In this document: one piece after another, positions 9,159-17,272 of the stretch
Numbering within the stretch: position 1 is the stretch's first letter
How the letters are laid out: each line of letters opens with the position of its first letter
Assembly (NCBI GenBank): GCA_033763935.1
Contig: JANRJO010000056.1
Span: 1 to 64,000 of the forward strand
DNA length: 64,000 nucleotides
DNA from: DALYJJ01 sp033763935
Lineage (GTDB): Bacteria > Acidobacteriota > Terriglobia > Bryobacterales > Bryobacteraceae
Direction: 5' to 3'
Notes under the pieces: generated by a model
What the model was told of the DNA's origin: nothing
Databases searched by the model: none
What the model saw: the letters and a program-made list of their open reading frames with translations, nothing else
Program-made: the position numbers and the translations under genes

Positions 9159-9350
9159 ATGACGGCGAGCTTGCTTATGGCGGCGTCGTTTGCCGCACTG
9201 TGCTGCGCGGGTGTGGCGCACCATCGCGAAGTGGCGGAGGCGATCGAGCGGTTCCGTGACCAGTGGCCGCGCGGCGGGCCGCCGGTGCAAGGACATCCCT
9301 CGGTGGCGCGGGACGGCTGGTTTCTGACGCGGAAGCGGCGGCGGTCCTAG
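9159..9350 (+). CDS. Small predicted membrane protein
   Basis: A 63-residue frame with a good GGAGG at 9147-9151, placed 7 bp before the ATG at 9159; an ATG at 9153 is too close to it. Residues 3-20 (SLLMAASFAALCCAGVAH) form one hydrophobic segment. The remainder is basic, ending KRRRS, so a single-pass protein with a basic tail is predicted. It lies between pgk and nadD on the opposite strand and overlaps the end of nadD by 4 bp. No family recognised. Confidence 0.5.
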   Translation: MTASLLMAASFAALCCAGVAHHREVAEAIERFRDQWPRGGPPVQGHPSVARDGWFLTRKRRRS

Positions 9351-9949
9351 CGGTACAGGCTGGCGACGGCCTCGGCGATGGCGCTGGGAACCAGGTGGCG
9401 CCACGGCTCCCCGGCTTGGACACGGCGCCGGACTTCGGTGGAGGAAACAGCGTCGAGGTCCGGCGGGCACTCGAGGGTGAGGATCCGGTGAGAGAGTTCG
9501 TCGGGTGGGAGGAAGCGGCCGGCGCGGGGGGCGACGAGGAGGCCGAACTCTTCGAGCATGCGATGGAAGGCGCCGGGGTGGCCGTAGTTCCAGCCGGCGA
9601 TGCGGCGGGCGGCGTCGTGGCCGCACACGAACCAGAGATCGGGAGGGGGGTGGTAGTGGACGCGGGCGTCGCGGGCGATGTCGATGAACAGGCCGTGGTC
9701 GGTGGCGGCGACGGAGAAGCGCGGCTGGTGCGCGGCGGCGGCGAGGAGGAGTTCGAGGCGCTGTTCGAAAGAGGGTCCCTCCGCGTAGCTCTTGTGGGGA
9801 AAGACGCGCGGGAGCACGAGCAGGACTTCGTCGGCGGCGGAGAGGGCGGCGCCGGCGAGGCCGAGGTGGGCGACGGTGGGGGGATTGAAGGTTCCGGGAA
9901 AGACGGCGAGACGGGAGGGGGCGACGGGGGCGCGCCGGGCGAACTCCAT
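9347..9949 (-). CDS. nadD: Nicotinate-nucleotide adenylyltransferase
   Basis: A 200-residue nucleotidyltransferase. The N-terminal FPGTFNPPTVAHLGLA corresponds to the G-x-F-[DN]-P-x-[HT]-x-x-H nucleotide-binding motif, and SSTEVRRRV near the C-terminus is the ISSTxIR phosphate-binding signature. The enzyme adenylylates nicotinate mononucleotide in NAD synthesis. The first His of the usual HxxH is Thr here, as in some family members. A slightly different substrate within the family cannot be excluded. It overlaps the small convergent gene by 4 bp. Confidence 0.85.
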   Translation of the reverse strand: MEFARRAPVAPSRLAVFPGTFNPPTVAHLGLAGAALSAADEVLLVLPRVFPHKSYAEGPSFEQRLELLLAAAAHQPRFSVAATDHGLFIDIARDARVHYHPPPDLWFVCGHDAARRIAGWNYGHPGAFHRMLEEFGLLVAPRAGRFLPPDELSHRILTLECPPDLDAVSSTEVRRRVQAGEPWRHLVPSAIAEAVASLYR

Positions 9950-10018
9950 GAGGGCGATGATACCTTCGGGGAACTATGGGGCGGTACAGCGCATCTTATG
10001 CGGTAGAGTGAGGAAGCG

Positions 10019-10834
10019 ATGTTCTCCTGGATCTGCCCGAAGTGTGGTCGAGATGTCCCGCCGTCCTATACCGATTGCCCGAACTGCGCCGCGGAGCAGA
10101 AGGCCCCGAAGGTAGAGGCAGCTTCGCCGGTGGCGGCGGGGGTAGCAGCGCCGCCCGCCGGGGCGCCTTCGCCCGGCCCGGGCTATCCGCCGCAGGCGGC
10201 CTACGGCCCACCTGCGGGACCTCCATCAGCCCCGGGGTATGCGCCGCCTCCGGGGTATGCCGCGCCTCCGGCGCCGGCATACGCTCCTCCGGCCCCAGCC
10301 CCTGGTTATGCCGGGTACCCGGGCGGATATCCGCCACCGGCACAGGCGAGGCGGCCGTTTCCGGAATGGGCGGTGATTGCAGCGACAGTAGTGGTTTTCG
10401 GTATCCTGGCGACGCTCGCCTACTTCTTCCTTTTGCCATCCCGGCAGGCGGCGAGCGCGAAGAACGGTAAGGCGACGGCAGCGGTGGAAGCGCCGGAAGG
10501 ACCGGTGACCACCGTGACCTCCAAGCATCCTTACGCGCGGCATCTCGACATTGCCGGCATTCGGCTGCTGGAGGACCGGGGCCTGAAGGCGAAGTTTGTC
10601 ATCGTTAACCACTCCTCGGCCGATTTGTCGAGCGTCCCGGTGGTGATTACCCTCAAGCGCGTGGGCGGCAAGCCGGACGAGGAGCCGCTGACGACGGCCT
10701 CGATGGACCTGCCTTCGCTGGGGCCGTATGAGTCGAAGGAGATCACTGTGCCGGTGAAGGCAAAGTTCCGCGCTTATGAGATGCCCGACTGGCAGTTCAT
10801 CCGGGGCGAAGTGGAGATCAAGGCCGAGCAGTGA
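10019..10834 (+). CDS. Zinc-ribbon, proline-rich linker, single-pass membrane protein
   Basis: This 271-residue protein begins with a four-cysteine zinc ribbon (CPKCG at 6-10 and CPNC at ~21-24). A Pro/Gly/Tyr/Ala-rich linker of about 85 residues follows, with repeated GYPP and YAPP units. One membrane helix lies at about 117-138, and a ~130-residue extracytoplasmic beta-rich domain resembles FxLYD-type immunoglobulin-like domains (KFVIVNHSSADLSSVPVVIT). The ribbon would stay in the cytoplasm. The function is unknown. Its stop overlaps the GTG of nth by 4 bp (GTGA), so the two are translationally coupled, though a functional link to DNA repair is not implied. Confidence 0.85.
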   Translation: MFSWICPKCGRDVPPSYTDCPNCAAEQKAPKVEAASPVAAGVAAPPAGAPSPGPGYPPQAAYGPPAGPPSAPGYAPPPGYAAPPAPAYAPPAPAPGYAGYPGGYPPPAQARRPFPEWAVIAATVVVFGILATLAYFFLLPSRQAASAKNGKATAAVEAPEGPVTTVTSKHPYARHLDIAGIRLLEDRGLKAKFVIVNHSSADLSSVPVVITLKRVGGKPDEEPLTTASMDLPSLGPYESKEITVPVKAKFRAYEMPDWQFIRGEVEIKAEQ

Positions 10835-11496
10835 GAGCAAAGAGACCGCGGACTCGGGCTGAGCGGAAGGCGCGGCTCGAGACGATCCTGGCCCAGCTGG
10901 ACGTACTCTATCCGAACGTCACTTGCGCGCTTGAACATCGGAACGCCTGGGAGCTTCTGGTGGCAACGATTCTCAGCGCCCAGTGTACGGACCAGCGGGT
11001 GAACATGGTGACGCCGGGGCTATTTGCCAAGTACCCGACGATCCGAGACTTCGCGGCGGTTTCCCCGGAGGAGCTGGCGCAGGATATCCGGTCTACGGGT
11101 TTTTTCAACAACAAAGCCAAGTCGATTGTAGGGGCCGCGCAGATGATTCTGGGCGAATTCGGGGGGCGGATCCCGACTGAGATCGAACAATTGCTGAGCG
11201 TGCCCGGGGCGGCGCGGAAGACGGCAAACGTTGTGTTAGGGACGGCATTCGGTATCGCGTCCGGGGTGGTGGTAGACACTCATGTCCAGCGGATTTCACA
11301 GCGCCTGGATTTGACGCGAGAAGCGGACCCGGTGAAGATCGAGCGGGACCTGATGCAGGCGGTGCCACGCGAGAAGTGGATCCTCTTCTCGCACCAGGTC
11401 ATTCACTTCGGCAGGCAGATTTGCGTAGCGCGGAAACCGCGGTGCAGCGAGTGCCCACTGGACCCCTTCTGTTACGCGGCCGACAAGACGGTTTAG
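10831..11496 (+). CDS. nth: Endonuclease III
   Basis: A 221-residue base-excision repair glycosylase/AP lyase for oxidised pyrimidines. The helix-hairpin-helix reads LLSVPGAARKTANVV with the catalytic Lys130, and Asp149 sits in VVVDTHVQR. The C-terminal [4Fe-4S] ligands Cys198, Cys205, Cys208 and Cys214 show the exact C-x6-C-x2-C-x5-C spacing. The hairpin has Ala-Ala where most members have Gly-x-Gly, a mild deviation. It starts at a GTG overlapping the upstream stop and overlaps the convergent roadblock gene by 4 bp. Confidence 0.97.
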   Translation: MRAKRPRTRAERKARLETILAQLDVLYPNVTCALEHRNAWELLVATILSAQCTDQRVNMVTPGLFAKYPTIRDFAAVSPEELAQDIRSTGFFNNKAKSIVGAAQMILGEFGGRIPTEIEQLLSVPGAARKTANVVLGTAFGIASGVVVDTHVQRISQRLDLTREADPVKIERDLMQAVPREKWILFSHQVIHFGRQICVARKPRCSECPLDPFCYAADKTV

Positions 11497-11882
11497 GCGG
11501 CAGCGGGGACGCGGCCGTCGAAGATCTCGCCGATCTGGCGCGCGGTATCGCGAGCCTCCAAATGAATGAGTCCAGCGTTGGCGCCGCCCGGCCCGAGGAC
11601 GGCGAGAACCGCTTTGCTGCCAGCCGAGTAGACGAACAGATGGCCTTCCGAGGCGGCCACGTTGATCTCGTGCATGGATCCGATGGTGAGACTGTCGGAG
11701 ACACGCCGGCCGAGGCTGCAGGCGGCGGCTGCCATGGCGGACAAGCGTTGCGGATCGATACCGGGAGCGAGCTGGTGGGCGATAGCGAGCCCTTCCACTG
11801 ATGCCAACAGCACACCCCGGACCTCAGGAACGGCTGCCTTCAATTGCTCCAGTTGGCGGATGACTTCTTCAAGTTTGGACAT
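11493..11882 (-). CDS. Roadblock/LC7 domain protein
   Basis: A 129-residue single-domain protein. The pattern of helix, VRGVLLASVEGLAIAH strand pair, long helix with Ala/Gly-rich residues, then HLFVYSAGSKAVLAVL and GLIHLEARDTARQI is that of Roadblock/LC7 proteins. Bacterial members such as MglB act as GTPase-activating or scaffold partners of Ras-like GTPases. No GTPase gene is adjacent, so the partner is unknown. It is divergent from the zinc-finger/TPR pair, with a 248-bp intergenic region containing a candidate structured RNA. Confidence 0.85.
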   Translation of the reverse strand: MSKLEEVIRQLEQLKAAVPEVRGVLLASVEGLAIAHQLAPGIDPQRLSAMAAAACSLGRRVSDSLTIGSMHEINVAASEGHLFVYSAGSKAVLAVLGPGGANAGLIHLEARDTARQIGEIFDGRVPAAA

Positions 11883-11942
11883 TGGACCTCCGGATCCCGG
11901 CGAACGAACTCGTTTTATGATCGGGCTCTAAGCGTTTTTCCT

Positions 11943-12086
11943 TTAGGTAGGGCGCGGAGGGGGTGGGTGGTGGTAAGGCCCGCCCGAGACGTCCTACGCC
12001 TAGCAGCGGAGGGGCCCGGGAATCAACGGGGCCTCAGGAGGCACTAATGGAAATCCCTCTCTCCTCCGATTAAGGCATGGAGGAGA
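11943..12086 (+). ncRNA. Candidate structured RNA or structured 5' leader with hairpins in series
   Basis: Three helical elements lie in 144 nt upstream of the gene at 12131. (1) An outer stem 11943-11954 with 11990-12003 (12 pairs, a 2-nt bulge) encloses GGGTGGG (11961-11967) paired to CCCGCCC (11979-11985). (2) GAGG..CCC (12009-12017) pairs to GGGCCTC (12029-12035). (3) TCTCCTCC (12060-12067) pairs perfectly with GGAGGAGA (12079-12086). Several pairs in (1) are G-U on the plus strand and would be A-C mismatches on the minus strand, which argues for rightward transcription. There is no T-tract. I do not recognise a known RNA family. It could be the leader of the downstream gene. Confidence 0.4.
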
Positions 12087-12130
12087 TGGTTTCGTCGTGA
12101 ACCTCTCCGGGGAAGGCAAGGAGACTCGAC

Positions 12131-13726
12131 GTGCCCGCGTGCAGGCAATGTGGCAAGCCGCTCCCGCTGCTGAGCAGGGCGGCGGAGGGAGAGTTCTGCT
12201 GCGAGGCACATCGCATGGAGTTCTTAGAGAAGTACGACCTGCGCGGCCTGGACCGCCTGCTCAAGAAGGCTCTTGGCGACGAGACGGGAGGGGCTGGTCC
12301 GCTGGCATCCGCGACGGCGATCGCGGAGCCCGCCCTGCCGCCGGCGGAGGAAACGAGTCTTGGCGGGTCGATCCGAGCACTGGGAGAAGCGCTACGGATC
12401 CAGCACGAGCTGATTGAGCCCGAGGAGGAGAGTGAGGCCGGGAGCGGCGAGCGGCCCGCCGAAGGCGAGGCGCCCGTGCCAAGGAGGCCGCGAGCGGTGG
12501 CGATGGCGTTGGGCCGGGCCGCCGTGACTGTTCGCGGGCTGGCGCCAGACGGGGTTTGGTCATTGTACGCGCTACCGGAATGGCGGGAGTGGGGCGGGCT
12601 CGATATCGAACGGGAAGAGCGCCGGCAAGAGGCGCCCTTGGAGCCTTTGGCCGTTCCCCGACGGGGCGGCCGCGCGGTGGTGACCGTTGCGGCGGTGCGG
12701 CCGGCGCCAAAGCCGACGAGGGAGGTGAGGAGCGTACCGCCGGCGGCGCTGCGTCTTCACGTTCCGCGGCACACGGCGCTCCCGCTCCGGCGGCGCATTG
12801 CGCTGGCCCTGAGCGGGGAGGCGCCGGCGGTGGTGGAAGGGAAGAAAGCGGCGGCGCGCGATCCCTTTGAGGCGACGGCACTGCGGCCGGTCGTCCCTGC
12901 GGCGGCCACAGCGGCGCACGCGGGCGTGGCTGACCCGGCTGAGGCCTGTCCTCCGGCGGCGAAGGAGGAGCGGCCCGTGCCGACTCTCGTGACGGCGCCG
13001 GTAGCGGCTCCCATGGCGGCGCCCGTGACAGCGCCGCTGGCGGCGCCGGCGGAAGTTTCGATCGGCGAACTCGCGGGCCAGGGGAACCTCCTGTCGAGAA
13101 TTCCCATGGCGGCTTGGGCCGGCGCGGCGATTCTGGCGATATTGCTGACGGCCGGGTACCTGGTGTTCAAGCCGGGATCCGTGAAAAAGCCGAAACAGAC
13201 GGACGTAGCGGTTGCGGCGCCGATTGCAATGGGAGGGGTGGCATGGCTCCAGGAGACCCCCGAAGGATCCAGTGCGCGCGAGCGCGGACTCCAGTTCTCG
13301 TTGTACCGGCCTTCCATGGCGCTTTCGGATTACCGGGTTGAATTCGAAGGCGAGGTGGAGAGCAAAGGTCTGGGGTGGGTGATGCGATTCAAGGATTCGA
13401 AGAACTACTACGCGATGAAGATTCAGACGTCGCGGCCAGGCGATGCGCACGGGGCAGTCTTTGTGCGCTACGCCGTGGTAGGCGGCGAAGAGGTGGACCG
13501 TTTTGAACTGCCGCTGGCGCACAAGGTGCGGGCGGGCTCGAAGGTGAAGGTGCGTGTGGACGCAAAGGGACCGCGGCTCATCACCAGCGTACAGGGCCAG
13601 GCGGTTAATGAGTGGAGCGATACGAAGCTCAAGACGGGCGGGTTCGGGTTTCTGAACACGCGCGAGGAACGGGCCCGCATCGTTCAGGTGCGACTTTCCT
13701 TCTTCAAGGGCGCGAGCGTGCAATGA
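12131..13726 (+). CDS. Zinc-finger membrane protein with extracytoplasmic LamG-like domain
   Basis: A 531-residue protein starting at GTG 12131 behind AAGGAG. The N-terminus has a cysteine cluster (Cys4, Cys7, Cys23, Cys24 with His27) resembling a small treble-clef or zinc ribbon. A ~290-residue low-complexity Ala/Pro/Arg-rich region follows, then one membrane helix at about 325-345. The ~160-residue C-terminal domain has a jellyroll/concanavalin-like look (YRVEFEGEVESKGLGWVMRF and FGFLNTREERARIVQV), as in LamG or DUF1080 domains. The zinc finger would be cytoplasmic and the beta domain outside. Its stop overlaps the TPR gene start (ATGA), so both probably act together. No named family recognised. 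Confidence 0.8.
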   Translation: MPACRQCGKPLPLLSRAAEGEFCCEAHRMEFLEKYDLRGLDRLLKKALGDETGGAGPLASATAIAEPALPPAEETSLGGSIRALGEALRIQHELIEPEEESEAGSGERPAEGEAPVPRRPRAVAMALGRAAVTVRGLAPDGVWSLYALPEWREWGGLDIEREERRQEAPLEPLAVPRRGGRAVVTVAAVRPAPKPTREVRSVPPAALRLHVPRHTALPLRRRIALALSGEAPAVVEGKKAAARDPFEATALRPVVPAAATAAHAGVADPAEACPPAAKEERPVPTLVTAPVAAPMAAPVTAPLAAPAEVSIGELAGQGNLLSRIPMAAWAGAAILAILLTAGYLVFKPGSVKKPKQTDVAVAAPIAMGGVAWLQETPEGSSARERGLQFSLYRPSMALSDYRVEFEGEVESKGLGWVMRFKDSKNYYAMKIQTSRPGDAHGAVFVRYAVVGGEEVDRFELPLAHKVRAGSKVKVRVDAKGPRLITSVQGQAVNEWSDTKLKTGGFGFLNTREERARIVQVRLSFFKGASVQ

Positions 13727-15378
13727 GCGAGAAAACGAACCAGGTAGCGTGGTATATCGACAACGACTTAGTAGAGGCGTTGCTGAGGGGAGAGGCGGCA
13801 GGGCCGCAGGCGGAAGTGACTCCAGCGGCGGCGCCGAACCTCGGCAAGGCGGTGGCGCTGCACCAGGATGGGCGAACGCACGAGGCGCTGAAGGAGCTGT
13901 CGGCGGGCATCGAGAGCGGGCAACGGGCCGACGAACTCTGGGCAGCGCAGGGGCACATCCTGTTTGAGACGCAGAAGTACGAAGAGGCGCTGGCGTGCTA
14001 CCAGAAGGCGCTGGCGGAGGGAGAGAGTCCTGGTGTCTCGGCGTTCAATTCCGGGGCTTGTCTGGCCAGGCTGCGCCGCTGGCCGGAAGCGGCGGCGGCT
14101 TTTTCGGCCTCGCTCGAGCGGGATCCGGAGCGGGTATCGGCGCAGGTTGGCCTGGGAATCGCGCGGCTGTACCTGGGACAAACAGAAGCGGCTCTGGCCT
14201 CGTTCGAACGCGCGCTGGAGAGGCAGCCAGGCCACCCGGGGGGCCGGTTCGGAAAGGCGGTGGGGCTGCACCTGATGAAGCGCTTCGCCGACGCGCTGGA
14301 AATCTACGAGACGCTGTTGGCGGAGAACCCGGAATCGGAGGAGCTGTTGGGCAACGCGGTTGCCGCGGGCGTCGGGCTGGCGGATTCTGAGCGGACGCGC
14401 GAGTACGCCGAGCGGCTGCAGAAGCTGCGGCCGCAATCGCGGACGGCGCTCGAAGGGCTGGCCTCAGCGGCACTGGTGCGCGAGGATCACGCGGCGGCGG
14501 CACGCTACTGCGCGCAACTGGTTGAGACAAATCCGAAGCAGCCGGAGGCCTGGTACAACCTTGCGGTGGCGAACCACCGGCTGGGGCAGTTGCCACAGGC
14601 GATGCAGGCGTACGGGCAGGCGCTGATCGTACAACCGGAGTTTCCGGAGGCTCGCGCGGGTTACGCGCTGGTGCTCCAGGAGCAGGGGGACCTGGACGGC
14701 GCGTGGGACTCGTATCAGAAGCTGAAAGAGATGTCACCGGGCTGGACAATCCCGGCGTGGAACCTAGCGGTGCTGGCGGAACAGCGGGGGGACGCGGAGA
14801 CGGCCGAGAGTCTGTACCGGCAGGTGGTGGAGAGCCAACCGGAGCGGGGCGATGCGTGGTTCCGGATTGGCTGTCTGCGATTGGACTGCGGGGATGCAGC
14901 GGCGGCCGCGGAGGCGTTTGAAGCCTGCGTGGCGCAGAAGGCGTTGTGGCCGGAGGCGCTGTTGAATCTCGGCATTTCCTACGCCAAACTGGGGCGGTTG
15001 GCGGAGGCGCGGACGTCGCTCGAGAAAGCAGCGGCGTGCGAGCCCGCGTCGGAGGAGGCGCTCCGGGCGCTGACGACGGTGGCGATCGATCAGGGAGACT
15101 ATGAGGCCGCCCGGCAGGCGCGCGCGAGGTTATCGGCGCTGGGCGATGCCTCGCCCGAACTCACGTACAACCTGGCTCTGCTGGCCCACAACAGCGGACG
15201 GCTGGAGGAAGCGGTGGCCGGGTACCGGGCGGCCCTCGATGTGCGCGGGGACTTCGCTGAAGCCAGGGTGAATCTCGGTCACGCCTTGCACGACATGGGG
15301 CAGGAAGAAGATGCCCGGCGTCTGTGGCGAGAGGCGATCGAACAGCAGCCCGAACTTGCGGCGCCGTACTTCAACTAA
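13723..15378 (+). CDS. Tetratricopeptide repeat protein
   Basis: A 551-residue protein made almost entirely of TPR units from about residue 40 onward. Repeated A-x-x-x-Y-x-x-A and A-x-x-x-F-x-x-A-L motifs recur, for example EEALACYQKALA, EAALASFERALE, QAMQAYGQALIVQP and EEAVAGYRAALD. This gives roughly a dozen 34-residue helical pairs, a protein-binding solenoid. There is no signal peptide, so it is likely cytoplasmic and could dock on the cytoplasmic part of the upstream membrane protein, with which it shares a 4-bp ATGA overlap. It ends just before a strong hairpin. Confidence 0.92.
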   Translation: MSEKTNQVAWYIDNDLVEALLRGEAAGPQAEVTPAAAPNLGKAVALHQDGRTHEALKELSAGIESGQRADELWAAQGHILFETQKYEEALACYQKALAEGESPGVSAFNSGACLARLRRWPEAAAAFSASLERDPERVSAQVGLGIARLYLGQTEAALASFERALERQPGHPGGRFGKAVGLHLMKRFADALEIYETLLAENPESEELLGNAVAAGVGLADSERTREYAERLQKLRPQSRTALEGLASAALVREDHAAAARYCAQLVETNPKQPEAWYNLAVANHRLGQLPQAMQAYGQALIVQPEFPEARAGYALVLQEQGDLDGAWDSYQKLKEMSPGWTIPAWNLAVLAEQRGDAETAESLYRQVVESQPERGDAWFRIGCLRLDCGDAAAAAEAFEACVAQKALWPEALLNLGISYAKLGRLAEARTSLEKAAACEPASEEALRALTTVAIDQGDYEAARQARARLSALGDASPELTYNLALLAHNSGRLEEAVAGYRAALDVRGDFAEARVNLGHALHDMGQEEDARRLWREAIEQQPELAAPYFN

Positions 15379-15381
15379 AAA

Positions 15382-15406
15382 AAGCGCCGGCTATTCGCCG
15401 GCGCTT
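15382..15406 (-). terminator. Intrinsic terminator of the ribosomal protein operon
   Basis: AAGCGCCGGC (15382-15391) pairs perfectly with GCCGGCGCTT (15397-15406) around a 5-nt loop. The plus strand has a run of A before the stem, which becomes a U-tract after the stem on the minus strand, so it fits best as the terminator of the leftward rplI transcript. It may also stop the rightward TPR transcript. Confidence 0.9.
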
Positions 15407-15437
15407 GCGTCAGACTAACCAGAAAAATCGAGTCAGC

Positions 15438-15884
15438 CTACTCTTCCTTGATGACGTTCACGGTGATCTCGGCCGTGACGCCGCGGTGCAGGCGGACGGG
15501 AACCTTGTGTTCGCCGAGGGTGCGAATCGGCTCGTCGAGCTGGATCTTGCGACGGTCGATCGTGTAGTTCTGCCGCTCCAGCAGCTCCGCCACGTCCTTG
15601 GCCGTGACCGATCCGAAGAGCTGATCCTGCTCGCCGACCTTCTGCGCGATGGTGACGGTGACGCCGTTCAGCATCTTCGCCAACTCCTGCGCATCGCCTT
15701 CGAGCTTCGCTTCCTTGCGCAGGTGCGCCTGGCGCTCCTGCTCAACGATCTTCTTGTTGGCGTCGGTGGCAAGCACCGCGAGCTTCTTGGGCAGGAGGAA
15801 ATTGCGCGCATAGCCGGGGGCGACCTTCACGATCTGGCCGCGGTGCCCGAGCTTCTCGACATCATCCCTGAGAATGACTTCCAT
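15438..15884 (-). CDS. rplI: 50S ribosomal protein L9
   Basis: A 148-residue protein with the two-domain L9 layout. The N-terminal MEVILRDDVEKLGHRGQIVK and VAPGYARNFLLPKKLA bind 23S rRNA, followed by a long charged helix and the C-terminal domain ending EITVNVIKEE. It is the last gene of the rpsF-rpsR-rplI group and is followed by a terminator. Confidence 0.99.
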   Translation of the reverse strand: MEVILRDDVEKLGHRGQIVKVAPGYARNFLLPKKLAVLATDANKKIVEQERQAHLRKEAKLEGDAQELAKMLNGVTVTIAQKVGEQDQLFGSVTAKDVAELLERQNYTIDRRKIQLDEPIRTLGEHKVPVRLHRGVTAEITVNVIKEE

Positions 15885-15905
15885 GGCTGATGAATCCTCC
15901 TTCCT

Positions 15906-16223
15906 CTATGCCGACGCCGCGAAGGGCAGCAGGGCGATGTTGCGCGCCTGCTTGATGGCTTCGCTCAACCGGCGCTGGTGCGGCGCACACACGCCGGAGA
16001 TCCGGCGGGGCGTGATCTTGCCGCGCTCGCTGATGTAGTTCGACAACATCTTCACGTCCTTGTAGTTGATGTCGTCGATCTTGTCTACGCAGAACCGGCA
16101 GACCTTCTTGCGCCGGAAATACTGCTTCTTGCCCCCCATGGCCTTATCGCCGCCGGTGGGGCGTTGGGAGGCGCTGACGGGACGGCCGCCGCCGCTCCTG
16201 GGTTGTTGCTGTTGTTCCGCCAT
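15906..16223 (-). CDS. rpsR: 30S ribosomal protein S18
   Basis: A 105-residue protein. The core YFRRKKVCRFCVDKIDDINY ... GKITPRRISGVCAPHQRRL is S18, which pairs with S6 in the platform of the small subunit. A Gln/Gly/Arg-rich N-terminal extension of about 30 residues precedes it. Cys-x2-Cys and a later Cys-x2-His suggest the zinc-binding (C+) form of S18. Between rpsF and rplI as usual. Confidence 0.98.
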   Translation of the reverse strand: MAEQQQQPRSGGGRPVSASQRPTGGDKAMGGKKQYFRRKKVCRFCVDKIDDINYKDVKMLSNYISERGKITPRRISGVCAPHQRRLSEAIKQARNIALLPFAASA

Positions 16224-16232
16224 GGTGATTCT

Positions 16233-16661
16233 CTACCCTTCCCTCTCTTCCGCAGCGGCAGCCTGCGCCATCATCTGCTCCATGCCGGGAACGCCGGGCG
16301 CCGCGGCGGCGGGCGCCGGTTTGCGGGCGGCGCGCTTCTCGCGCTGCTTGCGGCGCTTTTCGATCTTCTTGAGCTTTTCGTCAATGCGGACGGTGAGGAA
16401 CTTCAGCACCAGGTCCGACACGCGCAGACGGCGCTCCAGTTCGCGCACCGCTTCCGGCTGTGCCTTGAACACCAGGAGCACATAGAAGCCTTCGTCGCGC
16501 TTCTCCACGCGGTAGGCGAGTTTGCGCACGCCCCACCGCTCCTCTTTCTCGATCGTGCCGCCGCCGTTGGTAATGATCGGCCGCAACTGATCGAGGAGAG
16601 CATTGATTTCCTCTTCGGCCGCGTCGGGCCGGAGGATGAACAACTCCTCGTAGATTCTCAT
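16233..16661 (-). CDS. rpsF: 30S ribosomal protein S6
   Basis: A 142-residue protein. MRIYEELFILRPDAAEEEIN and WGVRKLAYRVEKRDEGFYVL are the characteristic strands of S6, followed by LRVSDLVLKFLTVRID. The C-terminus is extended by a Lys/Arg then Ala/Pro-rich tail of ~40 residues. The start overlaps the pth stop by 4 bp, so translation is coupled. Confidence 0.99.
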   Translation of the reverse strand: MRIYEELFILRPDAAEEEINALLDQLRPIITNGGGTIEKEERWGVRKLAYRVEKRDEGFYVLLVFKAQPEAVRELERRLRVSDLVLKFLTVRIDEKLKKIEKRRKQREKRAARKPAPAAAAPGVPGMEQMMAQAAAAEEREG

Positions 16662-17269
16662 TCTTCCTTCTTCTCGTTTGAGCCCTGGGCGCGACGATTA
16701 CAACGGGTCATGGCCTTTTCGACGCCCTCGGCAAGTATGGATTCGACTGCCAACGCCGCAGCGTCCAGCAGCTCATCCAACTCTTTCTCCTGCGCCTTGC
16801 CAATCTTCGACAGCACGTAACCGGCGCCGTCTCGAAGAGCGTGGCCAGGATGAATTCCCAGGCGAACCCGGGCAAATTCGTTCGTCTTCACGCAACGGAT
16901 GACATCCATCACGCCGTGATGACCGGCGGCCGACCCATTGGGCCGGATGCGCAACGAACCCCATGGCAGGTCCAACTCGTCGTAGACAAGCACGAGCCGT
17001 TCCGGCGGAATCGAACTCTTCTCGAGCAGGCTCTTCACCGACTGGCCGCTGACGTTCATGTACGTCTGCGGTTTGGCGAGCACGACCTGCGACTCGCCGA
17101 TCCTGCCCGAACCAACCAGCGCCATCGACTCTTTCCGCGTGACGCGGATGGAATGGCGCGCGGCCAACCGGTCCACCACCAGGAATCCCAGGTTGTGGAA
17201 GGTGCGCTCGTACTCGGCTCCGGGATTGCCCAAACCGACGATGAGCGCACTTTCGAAGACCGGCGGCAA
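16658..17269 (-). CDS. pth: Peptidyl-tRNA hydrolase
   Basis: A 203-residue enzyme that releases tRNA from prematurely dropped peptidyl-tRNA. VGLGNPGAEYERTFHNLGF contains the conserved Asn and the catalytic His, followed by PQTYMNVSGQSV, VYDELDLPWG (Asp) and GHHGVMDVIR. It sits 3 bp after rplY and overlaps rpsF by 4 bp, the common rplY-pth arrangement. Confidence 0.98.
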   Translation of the reverse strand: MPPVFESALIVGLGNPGAEYERTFHNLGFLVVDRLAARHSIRVTRKESMALVGSGRIGESQVVLAKPQTYMNVSGQSVKSLLEKSSIPPERLVLVYDELDLPWGSLRIRPNGSAAGHHGVMDVIRCVKTNEFARVRLGIHPGHALRDGAGYVLSKIGKAQEKELDELLDAAALAVESILAEGVEKAMTRCNRRAQGSNEKKEE

Positions 17270-17272
17270 GCG

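Noticed and set aside
9105..9626. N-terminal extension of the pgk frame
   Set aside because: It runs antisense through other genes with biased Arg/Pro composition; the true start MPKLSIRDL is at 9104.
12572..13723. 383-codon open frame on the minus strand
   Set aside because: It is antisense to the zinc-finger membrane protein and is an Arg/His-rich low-complexity frame typical of GC-rich shadows.
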